DNA from: Gammaproteobacteria bacterium
GTDB taxonomy: Bacteria; Pseudomonadota; Gammaproteobacteria; GRL18
Direction of reading: 5' to 3'
Assembly: GCA_016744995.1 (NCBI GenBank)
Contig: JADGDG010000010.1
Span: 62,001-126,000 of the forward strand
DNA length: 64,000 bases
The position numbers and the translations under genes are program-made. The notes under the pieces are model-generated. The model saw only the letters and a list, made by a program, of their open reading frames with translations, was not told the DNA's origin and did no database searches. This document shows, piece by piece, positions 26,636 to 36,735 of the stretch. The number at the start of each line of letters is the position of its first letter. Positions within the stretch are counted from its first letter, which is position 1.

Positions 26636-27319
26636 ATGAGCCTTACAATTACTTATTACTCAGATGTGCTTTGCATCTGGGGATACTCTGCAAAGATAAA
26701 AATTGATGAAATAAAAAAGCAGTTTGGCGATCAAATTGCTCTCGACTATCGTTATACTCCTTTATTTGTTGATATGCATACCATGCTGGAAAAAAACTGG
26801 GCAGATAAAGGTGGCTTGCAGGGATATAATAAAATGATGCACAAACTCAATGGCATGTTCCCATACGTTGAGATACACCCGGATATTGGCTTAAAAAACT
26901 TACCCCGCTCATCCGCATCCTGTCATCAGTTTTTAAAAGCCATTGGGCTTCTTGAGCAGCGTGGTGAAATACAATCTGATGATACTCAGAACAGCTTGCT
27001 TGAACAAGCTGACTGGCAAATACGCCTGGGCTATTTTCGTGATGCTGAAGACGTTTCTCAAACAGCAAAACTCATGTCTATTGCAGAACAGTTAAACATT
27101 CCTCTAAACTCAATTGAAACATTGCTGAGCAGTGGTGAGGCCATGGCGGCACTTGCTTCCTGCACCACTGATAACAAGCAAAAACTCATTGAAGGCAGTC
27201 CAACCTTTGAACTTAATGAAGGCAGACAAAAGCTCTATGGTAATGTCGGTTATCAAATTATTGAAGCCAATATAAAAGCTCTATTAGAGCCCCCCAAAAA
27301 CAAGCCTTCCTGGTTTTAA
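26636..27319 (+). CDS. DsbA-fold oxidoreductase-like protein
   Basis: A 227-residue cytoplasmic thioredoxin-fold protein with an inserted helical domain, of the DsbA/2-hydroxychromene-2-carboxylate isomerase superfamily. The active-site position reads DVLCIWGYS: the first cysteine is kept but the second of the CXXC pair is Gly. The cis-proline loop is GSPTFELN. The lack of a resolving cysteine argues for a glutathione-dependent transferase or isomerase rather than a dithiol oxidase. It starts 20 bp after crp, so it is probably co-transcribed. Substrate unknown. Confidence 0.83.
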   Translation: MSLTITYYSDVLCIWGYSAKIKIDEIKKQFGDQIALDYRYTPLFVDMHTMLEKNWADKGGLQGYNKMMHKLNGMFPYVEIHPDIGLKNLPRSSASCHQFLKAIGLLEQRGEIQSDDTQNSLLEQADWQIRLGYFRDAEDVSQTAKLMSIAEQLNIPLNSIETLLSSGEAMAALASCTTDNKQKLIEGSPTFELNEGRQKLYGNVGYQIIEANIKALLEPPKNKPSWF

Positions 27320-27345
27320 GACACTTTAATATTTTAGGGATCTCA

Positions 27346-28620
27346 ATGAAAAAAATTGTCATTACTCTGTTTGCCTTAAGTATTTTACTTTTTGCATTAG
27401 TTAAGGGCAGCTTATGGTATTTTACTCAGCAGTTTGTTGATGATCAGATCACTCAGGCAAAACCATTTGCTCAGATTTCTTATAAAGAAATTAAAACATC
27501 TTTCACGGGCAGTGCCACTGTAAATCAGATCCAGGTTTACATACCGGCACTTGACGAAAGTTTTTCTATTGAAGCCATTAAATTTGCAGCGCCCAATCTC
27601 ATTACCTTACTCAGCCTTGACAGCAAGTTGCAAAACAATGAACTGCCTGAATCACTTAGTTTAATCATTCTGGGCATTGCCATTGATCTCGATAGTAGTC
27701 TGATGAAAATGACTGATGATCCTGATGTAGAACCTACTCAGCTGGATGTTTTTTCTACTTTAGCCTGTGGTGAAATTCATCGAATTGGCCGTAAGGCATT
27801 AGGAAGAATGGGTTATGATTCAATCACCACTGATATTTTTTTAAATTATCAGTTTAATAAACGAAATAAAATACTTCGTTATAATCTTAAGAATAGTATT
27901 CGTGATATGACCCACTTTAATTTTTCTGGTGAACTTCATGATGTTAGCGACATAAACTCTCTGGCCAATAATTCAGCTCAGCCCGGCCCGATTACACTTG
28001 AAATTATTGATGATTCTTATATTCAACGAAAAAATAATTTTTGCGCTAACCAGGAAGGCCGGAAAGTTGAAGAGTATATCAATGAACATATCCTTCAGAT
28101 TAAAGAATATTTATTATCATATGGGGTCAAACCAGAAGAAGGTCTTTTAAATGCCTATAAGACTATTGTGGAAACTTCCAACCCGATTAGAATAGAAGCA
28201 GACTTGAGCAACCTGACCGGAACAGAAGAAATTATGTCTTTTGAACCCAATGACCTTATTCAATTTGTCCGTCTAAAATTATATGTAGACAATAAACGCA
28301 TCAATGAAATTTCAATTGATATTGATAAAGACAAATTGATTAAAACAGCAACGGATACCGAAGTTGAATTGGAAACGCCCGATCAGATCCAGAAAAAGCG
28401 AGCGATTATTATCAAGAAATATCGCCCGGTCTCTGTTGCCAACCTAAAAAACTTTAAAGGCTTTAGAGTCCGTATTGTGACAGACAAGGGTAAGAAATAC
28501 ACAGGTGCACTTAGAACAGGTGCTATTGGAGTTTACGAAATTGTCACACGTTTACGCTCAGGCAGTATTAGCTACCACATTCCCATTGCAACAATTACTA
28601 CGGCTGAGGTTTATAATTAA
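27346..28620 (+). CDS. Membrane-anchored protein of unknown function with small beta-barrel-like C-terminus
   Basis: I do not recognise this 424-residue protein. It has one N-terminal hydrophobic segment (residues 4-22) acting as anchor or signal. A long mixed region resembles large periplasmic AsmA/DUF945-like proteins. The C-terminal 55 residues (FRVRIVTDKGKKYTGALRTG ending ISYHIPIATITTAEVY) look like a five-strand Sm/SH3-like barrel. Four cysteines are scattered. It is 26 bp after the DsbA-like gene, in the crp operon direction, and its end overlaps bioA on the other strand by 23 bp. Confidence 0.7.
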   Translation: MKKIVITLFALSILLFALVKGSLWYFTQQFVDDQITQAKPFAQISYKEIKTSFTGSATVNQIQVYIPALDESFSIEAIKFAAPNLITLLSLDSKLQNNELPESLSLIILGIAIDLDSSLMKMTDDPDVEPTQLDVFSTLACGEIHRIGRKALGRMGYDSITTDIFLNYQFNKRNKILRYNLKNSIRDMTHFNFSGELHDVSDINSLANNSAQPGPITLEIIDDSYIQRKNNFCANQEGRKVEEYINEHILQIKEYLLSYGVKPEEGLLNAYKTIVETSNPIRIEADLSNLTGTEEIMSFEPNDLIQFVRLKLYVDNKRINEISIDIDKDKLIKTATDTEVELETPDQIQKKRAIIIKKYRPVSVANLKNFKGFRVRIVTDKGKKYTGALRTGAIGVYEIVTRLRSGSISYHIPIATITTAEVYN

Positions 28621-29890
28621 CTAAAACTTTATAAATTGATGTCGTTAATAGCATCAGTTCATTTTGCTTGATAATATAGGGCGGCATAATATAAACCAGT
28701 TTGTTAAACGGCCTGATCCAGACACCCTGTTCAACAAAATCAGCCTGCATGGTTTTCATATTTACAGGTTCTTTAAGTTCAACCACGCCGATTGCACCCT
28801 TTACTCTGACCTCTTTCACAATAGGAAGCTCCTGGCAAACTGATAATTCCTTTTGCAATTGACTTTCTATTTGTCTAATGTTCATTTCCCAGGAAGAGGA
28901 TAGCAATAAATCTATACTGGCATTAGCCACCTGACAAGCAAGAGGATTTGCCATAAAAGTCGGCCCATGCATTAATATACCTGAGCCGTCCGCACTGATA
29001 CCCTGTACCACTTTTTTACTGGTCATTGTTGTGGCCAGGGTCAAATAACCTCCAGTTAATGCCTTACCCAGACAAAGTATATCTGGCACAACGTCCGCTT
29101 GCTCATAGGCAAATAATGTCCCTGTACGACCAAAACCCGTAGCAATTTCATCAAAAATTAGTAACACATCATATTCATCACATATTATTCTCAACTGCTG
29201 TAAATATTCAGAGCAATAAAAACGCATGCCGCCTGCACCCTGAACAAGCGGTTCAAGAATAACCGCTGCAATTTCAGACTGATGCTGCTGTAATTGTCTT
29301 TGCAGAGTATTAATATTTGTTGTGCCATCAGCAAAACAGTCTGGTGCTGAGGCAAAAAAATGTTCCGGTAATACCCCCTGGAACATGATATGCATACCAT
29401 TCACCGGATCACAAACAGACATACCGCCCAAAGTATCACCATGATAGCCATTACGTACGGTCAATAGTTTTTGTTTTTTTGTTTGACCCTGTGCATACCA
29501 ATATTGAATGGCCATTTTAATCGCCACTTCAACCGTAACTGAGCCGGAGTCTGCAAAGAAGACATGCTGTAAGGGTTCTGCGGTCATATTGACCAGCTTT
29601 TCTGCAAGAGTCACTGCGGGCAGATGGGTTAGTCCGCCAAACATCACATGGGACACTGAATGTATCTGCTGCTCAAGGGCAGCATTAAGAACAGGATGGT
29701 TATAACCATGAATGGCAGCCCACCAGGATGACATGCCATCAATTAGCTCACGTCCATCCGCCAGCTTTAGTTTAACGCCATGAGCTGATTCAACAGGATA
29801 GGTGGGCAGTGGATTGGTCATACTGGTATAAGGATGCCAGAGATGCTCTTTATCGTAGCTTAACCAGTCTGAAGTATTTTTAAAAGACAT
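28598..29890 (-). CDS. bioA: Adenosylmethionine-8-amino-7-oxononanoate aminotransferase
   Basis: BioA makes 7,8-diaminopelargonate in biotin synthesis using S-adenosylmethionine as amino donor and PLP as cofactor. The 430-residue protein has HLWHPYTSM near the start, the GYHGDT loop, LLIFDEIATGFGRTG with the PLP-contacting Asp, and the Schiff-base lysine in CLGKALTGGYLTL. Length is normal. It lies six base pairs after trpC, so biotin and tryptophan genes share a transcript here; the other bio genes are not in the window. Confidence 0.96.
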   Translation of the reverse strand: MSFKNTSDWLSYDKEHLWHPYTSMTNPLPTYPVESAHGVKLKLADGRELIDGMSSWWAAIHGYNHPVLNAALEQQIHSVSHVMFGGLTHLPAVTLAEKLVNMTAEPLQHVFFADSGSVTVEVAIKMAIQYWYAQGQTKKQKLLTVRNGYHGDTLGGMSVCDPVNGMHIMFQGVLPEHFFASAPDCFADGTTNINTLQRQLQQHQSEIAAVILEPLVQGAGGMRFYCSEYLQQLRIICDEYDVLLIFDEIATGFGRTGTLFAYEQADVVPDILCLGKALTGGYLTLATTMTSKKVVQGISADGSGILMHGPTFMANPLACQVANASIDLLLSSSWEMNIRQIESQLQKELSVCQELPIVKEVRVKGAIGVVELKEPVNMKTMQADFVEQGVWIRPFNKLVYIMPPYIIKQNELMLLTTSIYKVLVNYKPQP

Positions 29891-29896
29891 AATAGT

Positions 29897-30700
29897 TTAG
29901 AAAAAAAGTTCAGCTAGTTTTTCACCCGGTTGCTCAGCACGCATAAATGATTCACCCACTAAAAAAGCATTCACTTCGTGCTGTCTCATCAGAGATACAT
30001 CTTCAGGCAGATGAATAGCACTCTCTGTGACCACAATTCGATCATCCGGAATTTTATCGAGTAATTCAATAGTCGTATTCAGGGTGGTCTCAAAGGTTCT
30101 TAAGTTGCGATTATTAATACCCATTAACCGAACAGGCAGCTTAAGTGCACGTTCTAATTCTTCCAGATCATGAACTTCAACCAGAACATCCAGCTCAAGC
30201 TCATGTGCCAGAGCAGTAAACTCACTTAACTGAGCATCACTCAGACAAGCAACAATCAATAAAATAGCATCGGCACCAATTAAACGTGCTTCATAAATCT
30301 GATAGGGATCGATAACAAAGTCTTTACGCAGTACCGGTAATTGGCATGCCTTACGAGCTTGCTGGAGATAAGCATCACTGCCCTGGAAAAAGTCAATATC
30401 CGTTAAAACAGACAAACAGGCAGCACCGCCTTGTTCATAGGATTGAGCAATTTCAGAAGGAATAAAGTTTTCCCTGATCAATCCCTTGCTGGGTGAAGCT
30501 TTTTTTATTTCTGCAATCACTGCAGATTGACTGGAATTAGTCTTGTATTCAATTGCATTAACAAATCCACGGGTAGCACCAATACCATCCAAAGCATTGA
30601 TAATTGACGGTAAAGGTTTTACCGAGTACAGAGCATCCACTTCTTCCTGTTTACGGTTTAAAATTTTTACTAAAATATCCGGTGGATTTGGTTTATTCAT
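29897..30700 (-). CDS. trpC: Indole-3-glycerol phosphate synthase
   Basis: TrpC closes the indole ring in tryptophan synthesis. The 267-residue monofunctional enzyme (no fused TrpF) has the standard motifs: [12 protein letters not shown] near residue 64, [11 protein letters not shown] near 127, and [11 protein letters not shown] near 194. It lies between trpD (119-bp gap) and bioA (6-bp gap). trpF, trpB and trpA are not in the window. Confidence 0.96.
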   Translation of the reverse strand: MNKPNPPDILVKILNRKQEEVDALYSVKPLPSIINALDGIGATRGFVNAIEYKTNSSQSAVIAEIKKASPSKGLIRENFIPSEIAQSYEQGGAACLSVLTDIDFFQGSDAYLQQARKACQLPVLRKDFVIDPYQIYEARLIGADAILLIVACLSDAQLSEFTALAHELELDVLVEVHDLEELERALKLPVRLMGINNRNLRTFETTLNTTIELLDKIPDDRIVVTESAIHLPEDVSLMRQHEVNAFLVGESFMRAEQPGEKLAELFF

Positions 30701-30819
30701 AAGCCTTTAGTCATAAATTTGAGTATTTTTTATTGCTGGAAAAATGGACAGCTTGCCCATTTTTACGATTAAGCATATGCCATGAGCAACACCACCCATG
30801 CTCCCAGGTGTTCGATCTC

Positions 30820-31842
30820 TTAGTTCAAAAAACCTTGTGTAAAGCTGGCCAGTCTGGTCAGTTTTTCTTTTGCTGCACCAGAGGAAATTGCCGCACGTGC
30901 CTTTTCAATACCATCATCCAGGGTGTCACTCAGACCAGCACAATAAATTGCAGCACCGGAATTAAGTGTCACAATATCTCTTGCCGGACCCGCTTCATCT
31001 GCCAATACACTTTGTACCATATTCAGAGACTCTTCAGCACCATTCACAGTAATTTCTTCAATACTTCCACGAGCCATACCAAATTGTTCTGGTGTTATAG
31101 TATATTGAGTCAACTGTCCCTGCTTCAGCTCACAAACATAGGTTTCATCCGCCATGCTGATTTCATCCATACCATCTGCAGAATGAACCACCATAACATG
31201 ATCACTATTCAGGTTTTTAAGCACTTTAGCGAGGGGTTCAAGCCAGTGTTTATCAAAAACACCCAATAGCTGGTTTGGTGCCCCGGCAGGATTTGTTAAA
31301 GGCCCCAGAAGATTAAACATGGTTCTAATAGCCATTTCCTTACGGGGTCCAATAGCATGTTTCATTGCACTATGGTGCAGAGGTGCAAACATAAAACCAA
31401 TGCCAAGTTCTTTAATACACTGTTCTACCTGATGGGAGCTGATATTAAGATTAATCCCGGCGGCTTCCAGAATATCCGCACTGCCAGAGGTACTACTCAC
31501 AGAGCGGTTACCATGTTTTGCTACCGTTCCACCTGCTGCAGCTACAACAAAACTAGCAGTTGTAGAAACATTAAACGTATGTAGACCATCACCGCCGGTA
31601 CCCACAATATCAATAATATGTTCACCATCCACTTTAACCGGCGTCACTAATTCACGCATCACACTGGCAGAAGCGGTTAATTCATCAACAGTTTCACCCT
31701 TCATGCGTAACGCAACCAGTAAGGCAGCAATTTGGGCTGAAGTGGTTTCACCCGTCATAATCTGACGCATGACATTTTCCATGTCCAGAATATGAATATC
31801 CTGCTCCTCAACTACTCTCGCGATGGCTGTTTTAATATCCAT
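30820..31842 (-). CDS. trpD: Anthranilate phosphoribosyltransferase
   Basis: TrpD joins anthranilate to PRPP. The 340-residue protein has the phosphoribosyl-binding loop IVGTGGDGLHTFNVST, then AKHGNRSVSSTSGSADILEA and GPRKEMAIRTMFNLLGPLTNP. It is separate from TrpG, unlike the fused enteric form. It follows trpG by 34 bp on the minus strand. Confidence 0.97.
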   Translation of the reverse strand: MDIKTAIARVVEEQDIHILDMENVMRQIMTGETTSAQIAALLVALRMKGETVDELTASASVMRELVTPVKVDGEHIIDIVGTGGDGLHTFNVSTTASFVVAAAGGTVAKHGNRSVSSTSGSADILEAAGINLNISSHQVEQCIKELGIGFMFAPLHHSAMKHAIGPRKEMAIRTMFNLLGPLTNPAGAPNQLLGVFDKHWLEPLAKVLKNLNSDHVMVVHSADGMDEISMADETYVCELKQGQLTQYTITPEQFGMARGSIEEITVNGAEESLNMVQSVLADEAGPARDIVTLNSGAAIYCAGLSDTLDDGIEKARAAISSGAAKEKLTRLASFTQGFLN

Positions 31843-31876
31843 TTTTAGTCCTTAGCATGCCTGTGCTATTAGTTTA

Positions 31877-32455
31877 TTAGTTTTCCAGGAATGTTTGCAA
31901 CATTTTGTGACCATGTTGGCTGAGAATCGATTCCGGATGAAACTGAACCCCTTCAATCGCTAGTTGTTTATGTCTGACACCCATAATTTCATCCATATTT
32001 CCCTGCTCATCTTCCGTCCATGCAGTGATCTCAAGACACTCTGGAAGGGATGCTTTATCAATCACTAAGGAATGATAACGGGTAGCTTCAAAGGGTGATC
32101 CCAGAGAATGAAAAACACCTTTACCATTATGAAACATCAGCGATGTTTTACCATGCATAATTTCTTTAGCATGGACAATTTTACCCCCAAATGCCTGACC
32201 TATGCTCTGATGACCAAGACAAACTCCGAGGATTGGTATATTTCCAGAGAAGTGTTTAATCGCTTCAATAGAAATACCGGCTTCATTGGGAGTACAGGGG
32301 CCGGGAGAAATCATTAGATGATCAGGTGCCATTTTTTCAATTTCTGCCACCGTGATTTCATCATTGCGAAAGACTTTAACATCCGCTTTTAATTCCCCCA
32401 GATATTGCACCAGGTTGTAAGTAAAGGAGTCATAGTTATCAATCATTATCAACAT
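31877..32455 (-). CDS. trpG: Anthranilate synthase glutamine amidotransferase subunit
   Basis: TrpG supplies ammonia from glutamine to TrpE. The ATG at 32455 is set by AGGAGA six bases upstream and lies one base after the trpE stop, so the two are coupled; the longer open frame to 32533 lies inside trpE. The 192-residue protein has the class I triad: nucleophile in [12 protein letters not shown], and the His-Glu pair in VQFHPESI. In many bacteria this subunit (PabA/TrpG) also serves folate synthesis. Confidence 0.96.
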   Translation of the reverse strand: MLIMIDNYDSFTYNLVQYLGELKADVKVFRNDEITVAEIEKMAPDHLMISPGPCTPNEAGISIEAIKHFSGNIPILGVCLGHQSIGQAFGGKIVHAKEIMHGKTSLMFHNGKGVFHSLGSPFEATRYHSLVIDKASLPECLEITAWTEDEQGNMDEIMGVRHKQLAIEGVQFHPESILSQHGHKMLQTFLEN

Positions 32456-32456
32456 A

Positions 32457-34034
32457 TTATTTCTCCTGACACTGACTATTTGCATTTGAATCCAGACCGC
32501 ACTCAGCCATGGCAACTGCACGAAAGACGCCACGTCCTTTATTCATTGTTTCATCCCACTCATTTTGCGGCACTGAATCAGCAACAATTCCGGCCCCGGC
32601 CTGAATATATAGCTGTTTATCTTTAATCACAGCAGTACGAATAGCAATGGCAGTATCCATATTTCCAGACCATGAAATATAACCCACAGCTCCAGAATAA
32701 ATACCCCGTTTCACAGGCTCTAATTCATTAATGATTTCCATAGCTCGAATTTTTGGTGCACCACTCACAGTTCCGGCAGGAAATGTGGCTTTTAATGCAT
32801 CCATGGTACTCATATTTTTATTCAGCTCACCCTCAACATTGGACACAATATGCATCACATGAGAATAACGCTCAATGATCATTTTATCCGTTAATTTGAC
32901 CGTACCGATTTCAGAGACTCGTCCGGCATCATTACGCCCCAGATCAATGAGCATCAGATGCTCAGCCAGCTCTTTTGGATCGGATAATAAATCCTCTTCC
33001 AGTTGCTTATCTTCTTCTTCCGTTTGTCCTCTGGGACGTGTTCCTGCAATGGGACGAACCGTAATTTTACCATCTTCAACACGAGTTAAAATTTCCGGTG
33101 ATGAACCCACAATATGAAACTCATCCAGATCCAGAAAATACATATAGGGTGATGGATTCAAACTGCGCAAGGCTCGATAAAGATCCAGCGGCGGTGCATT
33201 ATAGGGTATCGACATACGCTGAGACACGACAACCTGCATGGCATCCCCCTCAACGATGTAGTCTTTAATGCGTGCTACCGCACTTTTAAAACCTTCTTCA
33301 GTAAAGCCGGAAACAAAATCACTTTCCTTAACTTTTGTCACATTAGAGTGTGCTTTATAAGCCGTATCAGACTGACGTAGTTGACTTGCTAATGCTTTGA
33401 GATGCGAAGTTGCTTTTTCCCATTGCGCTTCAATCTCTGTCGCACTGGGTAAAGAGCCTTCAGCAGTTGTATTTGACCCTGATTGATCAAAATGGGCATG
33501 AACAATGATATAAAGTTTTCCGCTGAGATTATCAAACACCAGAACTTCTTCTGAAACCATCAAGAGAATATCAGGTGTACCCAGAGGATCATCTTTGCCG
33601 CTATATTTGAGTCGGGGTTCAATATAACCAATGGTTTCATAACCAAAGTAACCCACCAGTCCTCCGGTAAAACGAGGCAATTCAGACTGCTCAGTCAGAT
33701 ATCCCGGAATATTGTACTGCTGCTGATATTCCTCAATCCAGCCCAATGGATCAGCATGATTAAGCTCTTCAATAACCTGGCCATCATGGGTGACTTTAAT
33801 CAGCCCATTAACAACACTGATAATGGTTTTACAGGGCAGACCAATAATAGAATAACGTCCCCATTTTTCACCGCCATGGACAGATTCTAACAAATAGGAG
33901 TAAGGGCCGGAGGCGAGTTTAAGATAAGCACTCAAAGGCGTATCTAAATCGGCAAGGATTTCATGGACAACTGGAATTCGGTTATAGCCTTCCCCAGCAA
34001 GTTTTATAAACTGTTCTTTATTAACAATTGACAT
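32457..34034 (-). CDS. trpE: Anthranilate synthase component I
   Basis: TrpE converts chorismate to anthranilate with TrpG. The 525-residue protein has the regulatory LLES motif ([11 protein letters not shown], near residue 48), consistent with tryptophan feedback inhibition. The catalytic C-terminal half contains [32 protein letters not shown] and [19 protein letters not shown] looked for a leader peptide with tandem Trp codons in the 204 bp upstream and found none, so attenuation of the enteric type is unlikely. Confidence 0.97.
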   Translation of the reverse strand: MSIVNKEQFIKLAGEGYNRIPVVHEILADLDTPLSAYLKLASGPYSYLLESVHGGEKWGRYSIIGLPCKTIISVVNGLIKVTHDGQVIEELNHADPLGWIEEYQQQYNIPGYLTEQSELPRFTGGLVGYFGYETIGYIEPRLKYSGKDDPLGTPDILLMVSEEVLVFDNLSGKLYIIVHAHFDQSGSNTTAEGSLPSATEIEAQWEKATSHLKALASQLRQSDTAYKAHSNVTKVKESDFVSGFTEEGFKSAVARIKDYIVEGDAMQVVVSQRMSIPYNAPPLDLYRALRSLNPSPYMYFLDLDEFHIVGSSPEILTRVEDGKITVRPIAGTRPRGQTEEEDKQLEEDLLSDPKELAEHLMLIDLGRNDAGRVSEIGTVKLTDKMIIERYSHVMHIVSNVEGELNKNMSTMDALKATFPAGTVSGAPKIRAMEIINELEPVKRGIYSGAVGYISWSGNMDTAIAIRTAVIKDKQLYIQAGAGIVADSVPQNEWDETMNKGRGVFRAVAMAECGLDSNANSQCQEK

Positions 34035-34238
34035 AATAATTACTCAAAAAATAACAAATGAAATTGTGCTCAGATTATTGTTAACCTGAGCCAGATGCCT
34101 TGCAGCGTGTTCAGCGTTCCAGATAATGTACGACTAAACTAATGTCCACAAACAACCTAGAGGCTTATTATTACAATGTTAAAGCAACCATCGTTCTTTC
34201 ATTTGTTTTTTATTGAGTAAGTTCATATGTTTTTCTAT

Positions 34239-34937
34239 TTATATTATATTTTTTAATTCAGCCATAGAATCAATGACCACATCTGGATTAGATTCTCGAA
34301 TGTCAACACCATGATTATAACCATAGCTCATACAAATGATCTGAAAGCCAGCAGCACGAGCAGCTTTAACATCACTGATTGAATCACCCAGCATCAAAGA
34401 GTCTTCTGGTGAAACGCCCAGTTTTTCAGCTGAAAAAAGTAATGGCATAGGATCAGGCTTTTTCTTTTCCAGAGTATCACCGCTGACAATTGACTCAAAG
34501 TAATCAAATAAGCCCAGATCTTTTAATAAAGGATGCGTAAAGGCTTCTGCTTTATTGGTTACACAACCCAACTTATAACCGGCTTGTTGCAGATAATCAA
34601 TACCTTCTTTAACGCCAGGGTAAAGACAACTGCGCTTTGAGGTATTCTCTTTATATAAGTCCATAAAGATAGGATAGGCCTTATCAAACAAAGCCTCATC
34701 AGGCTCACCGTCTAACTGTCCAATCAGCGCACGCCGAACCAGACGCTCGACCCCATTACCAACCCAGTGCCGAACTTCTGCTTCACCATGAGGCGTCATA
34801 TCAACAGCTTTAAGCATTTCATCAACGCAAAAAGCAAGATCTGGTACACTGTCAACTAATGTACCATCAACATCAATCAGCACCATTTTAGGCTTTACTA
34901 TTTCTTTTGCCGGAGTTGTATTCGTTACTGAGTTCAA
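34239..34937 (-). CDS. gph: Phosphoglycolate phosphatase
   Basis: A HAD-superfamily phosphatase that removes 2-phosphoglycolate made by RuBisCO oxygenation or DNA repair. The 232-residue protein has the nucleophile motif LIDVDGTLVDS at about residue 20, the second motif CVTNKAEAF, and the acidic motif MLGDSISDVKAA. It begins two bases after the rpe stop, the usual rpe-gph pairing. trpE follows after about 200 bp on the same strand. Confidence 0.95.
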   Translation of the reverse strand: MNSVTNTTPAKEIVKPKMVLIDVDGTLVDSVPDLAFCVDEMLKAVDMTPHGEAEVRHWVGNGVERLVRRALIGQLDGEPDEALFDKAYPIFMDLYKENTSKRSCLYPGVKEGIDYLQQAGYKLGCVTNKAEAFTHPLLKDLGLFDYFESIVSGDTLEKKKPDPMPLLFSAEKLGVSPEDSLMLGDSISDVKAARAAGFQIICMSYGYNHGVDIRESNPDVVIDSMAELKNII

Positions 34938-34939
34938 GC

Positions 34940-35614
34940 TTATTTACCTACTTTAGCAAGCTCAGCTCGCATTTGATCAATAGTGTCTTTGTAATTATCT
35001 GTGTTAAAAATTGCAGAGCCTGCGACAAACATATCAGCACCGGCTTCAGCAATTTCGGCAATATTGTTAATTTTAACGCCACCGTCAATTTCTAAACGGA
35101 TATCATAACCACTGTCATCAATCAGTTTACGTGCTTCACGCAGCTTATTCAGGGTTTCAGGAATAAAACTCTGACCACCAAAACCAGGGTTCACAGACAT
35201 CAGTAAAATGACATCCACTTTATCCATAACATGCTTTAACACAGAAAGTGGTGTTGCTGGATTAAAAACCAGACCGGATTTACAGCCAGATTCACGAATC
35301 AACGATAAGCTGCGATCGATATGCTCTGAAGCTTCGGGATGGAAAGTGATATAACTTGCACCGGCTTTAGCAAACTCTGGAATAATGACATCAACAGGTT
35401 TCACCATCAGGTGAACATCAATCTCCTGTTTAATACCATGATTTCTTAATGCTTCACAAATCATCGGCCCAATGGTCAAAACAGGTACATAGTGATTATC
35501 CATAACATCAAAGTGGATGACATCAGCACCACTATCCAGTACATTGACACATTCTTCACCCAGACGAGCGAAATCAGCAGATAAAATAGATGGTGCAATT
35601 AAAGACTTTGCCAT
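34940..35614 (-). CDS. rpe: Ribulose-phosphate 3-epimerase
   Basis: Rpe interconverts ribulose- and xylulose-5-phosphate in the pentose phosphate and Calvin cycles. The 224-residue TIM barrel has the metal site residues in [12 protein letters not shown], the loop [11 protein letters not shown], and [11 protein letters not shown]. It is the first gene of the minus-strand rpe-gph-trpEGDC-bioA block and diverges from the DUF3530 gene over 145 bp. Confidence 0.97.
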   Translation of the reverse strand: MAKSLIAPSILSADFARLGEECVNVLDSGADVIHFDVMDNHYVPVLTIGPMICEALRNHGIKQEIDVHLMVKPVDVIIPEFAKAGASYITFHPEASEHIDRSLSLIRESGCKSGLVFNPATPLSVLKHVMDKVDVILLMSVNPGFGGQSFIPETLNKLREARKLIDDSGYDIRLEIDGGVKINNIAEIAEAGADMFVAGSAIFNTDNYKDTIDQMRAELAKVGK

Positions 35615-35759
35615 GACAAATCTCCATAAAATTATTAAACTGTGAGAAACTTCGCTTTATAAACTATCATAGAAACGAATATAGCTCACTTAAAACAGTA
35701 AATAAGCAACTGTGTATTTGCTTATACTATAAGACAATCAATTATTTTAAACGATAACT

Positions 35760-36632
35760 ATGAATATTTCAGCATTTAATCCTAAATATAGCCCTAAAAA
35801 AAGCTTTTTTTTACTTGCAGCCAGCCTTACATTCCTCATAGCCATGGATGGTTTTGCTGCAAATGCCGCCAGTGAAAAGCGTTGGGCTGAACAGTTAAGA
35901 GATAATATTGTTATCGGTGACCCGGTTGATATTCCCTTTACAGACACAGCAGCTGGCAATAGCAGTGATACTACTTTTTTTGCTATATACACGCCTGAAG
36001 AAACTGCTTCTGCCAAAGGGGGGGTTATTCTAATGCATGGCACAGGAGCTCATCCTGACTGGGAAGATATTATTCATCCTTTACGTTCAGAATTACCCGA
36101 TAAAGGCTGGGCAACACTGTCAATACAGCTTCCTTTAGCATTTCCTGATAAAAAAGATAGCGACAGTCAAAAAAAAATCATTGAATCTTCAGTGCCTCGA
36201 ATAGACGCAGCCATCAAATTTATGAAATCAAAGTCATATAATCGGCTTGTTATTGTTTCACATAGTTTTGGTACACTGATGGCGCTTAACTTTTTACAAC
36301 TTAAAGCCGATGAAACCAACCCGGATAAAACACCCATCATTAACGCTGCAGTCATCATCGGCACTCCCTCATCCAGTGACATCATGCCGTTGAACAGCCC
36401 ATTAATGATTGAACAAATCAAAATTCCATTACTCGATTTATATGGCAGTAATGATCTTGACTCCGTTATACGTTCAGCCAAAGCACGAAAAACAGCTGCA
36501 ACTAAAGCAGGGAACAAAAAATACAGACAAGTTGAATCCATTGGCGCCAATCATTTTTATCATGGATTAAGTGATGAACTTGTCACTTATGTCTACCACT
36601 GGCTCAATAAAACCTTTTCTGCTCCATTATAA
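35760..36632 (+). CDS. Exported DUF3530 alpha/beta-hydrolase-like protein
   Basis: A 290-residue protein with an N-terminal hydrophobic signal (ending FAANAAS, about residue 38), so it is probably periplasmic. The fold is alpha/beta hydrolase: ILMHGTGAHPDWEDIIHPLR near residue 95, nucleophile elbow SHSFG near 167, a later acidic DLYGSNDLDS and a His in GANHFYHGL. These match the DUF3530 family. Substrate unknown; an esterase or amidase acting on envelope material is possible. It is followed 103 bp later by the CHAT lipoprotein gene on the same strand. Confidence 0.8.
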   Translation: MNISAFNPKYSPKKSFFLLAASLTFLIAMDGFAANAASEKRWAEQLRDNIVIGDPVDIPFTDTAAGNSSDTTFFAIYTPEETASAKGGVILMHGTGAHPDWEDIIHPLRSELPDKGWATLSIQLPLAFPDKKDSDSQKKIIESSVPRIDAAIKFMKSKSYNRLVIVSHSFGTLMALNFLQLKADETNPDKTPIINAAVIIGTPSSSDIMPLNSPLMIEQIKIPLLDLYGSNDLDSVIRSAKARKTAATKAGNKKYRQVESIGANHFYHGLSDELVTYVYHWLNKTFSAPL

Positions 36633-36651
36633 AAGCACTTGAAATAAAGAT

Positions 36652-36677
36652 GGCTGGGGAGCACCTTCCCCTCAGCC
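36652..36677 (+). terminator. Possible hairpin after the DUF3530 gene
   Basis: GGCTGGGGAG pairs imperfectly with CTTCCCCTCAGCC (one bulge). The following sequence is AATAAAACC rather than a T-run, so termination is doubtful; it could be a processing or attenuation hairpin. Confidence 0.35.
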
Positions 36678-36735
36678 AATAAAACCATTCTCCGCCATTT
36701 CTGCTAAATTTTTCTGTATTAAAAAGGAATTGAGT

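Noticed and set aside
30733..31269. 178-residue Cys/Thr-rich plus-strand frame over trpD
   Set aside because: Shadow of trpD, whose motifs are all intact.
34035..34238. Trp leader peptide or attenuator before trpE
   Set aside because: No short frame with tandem Trp codons and no terminator/antiterminator pair is visible in these 204 bp.
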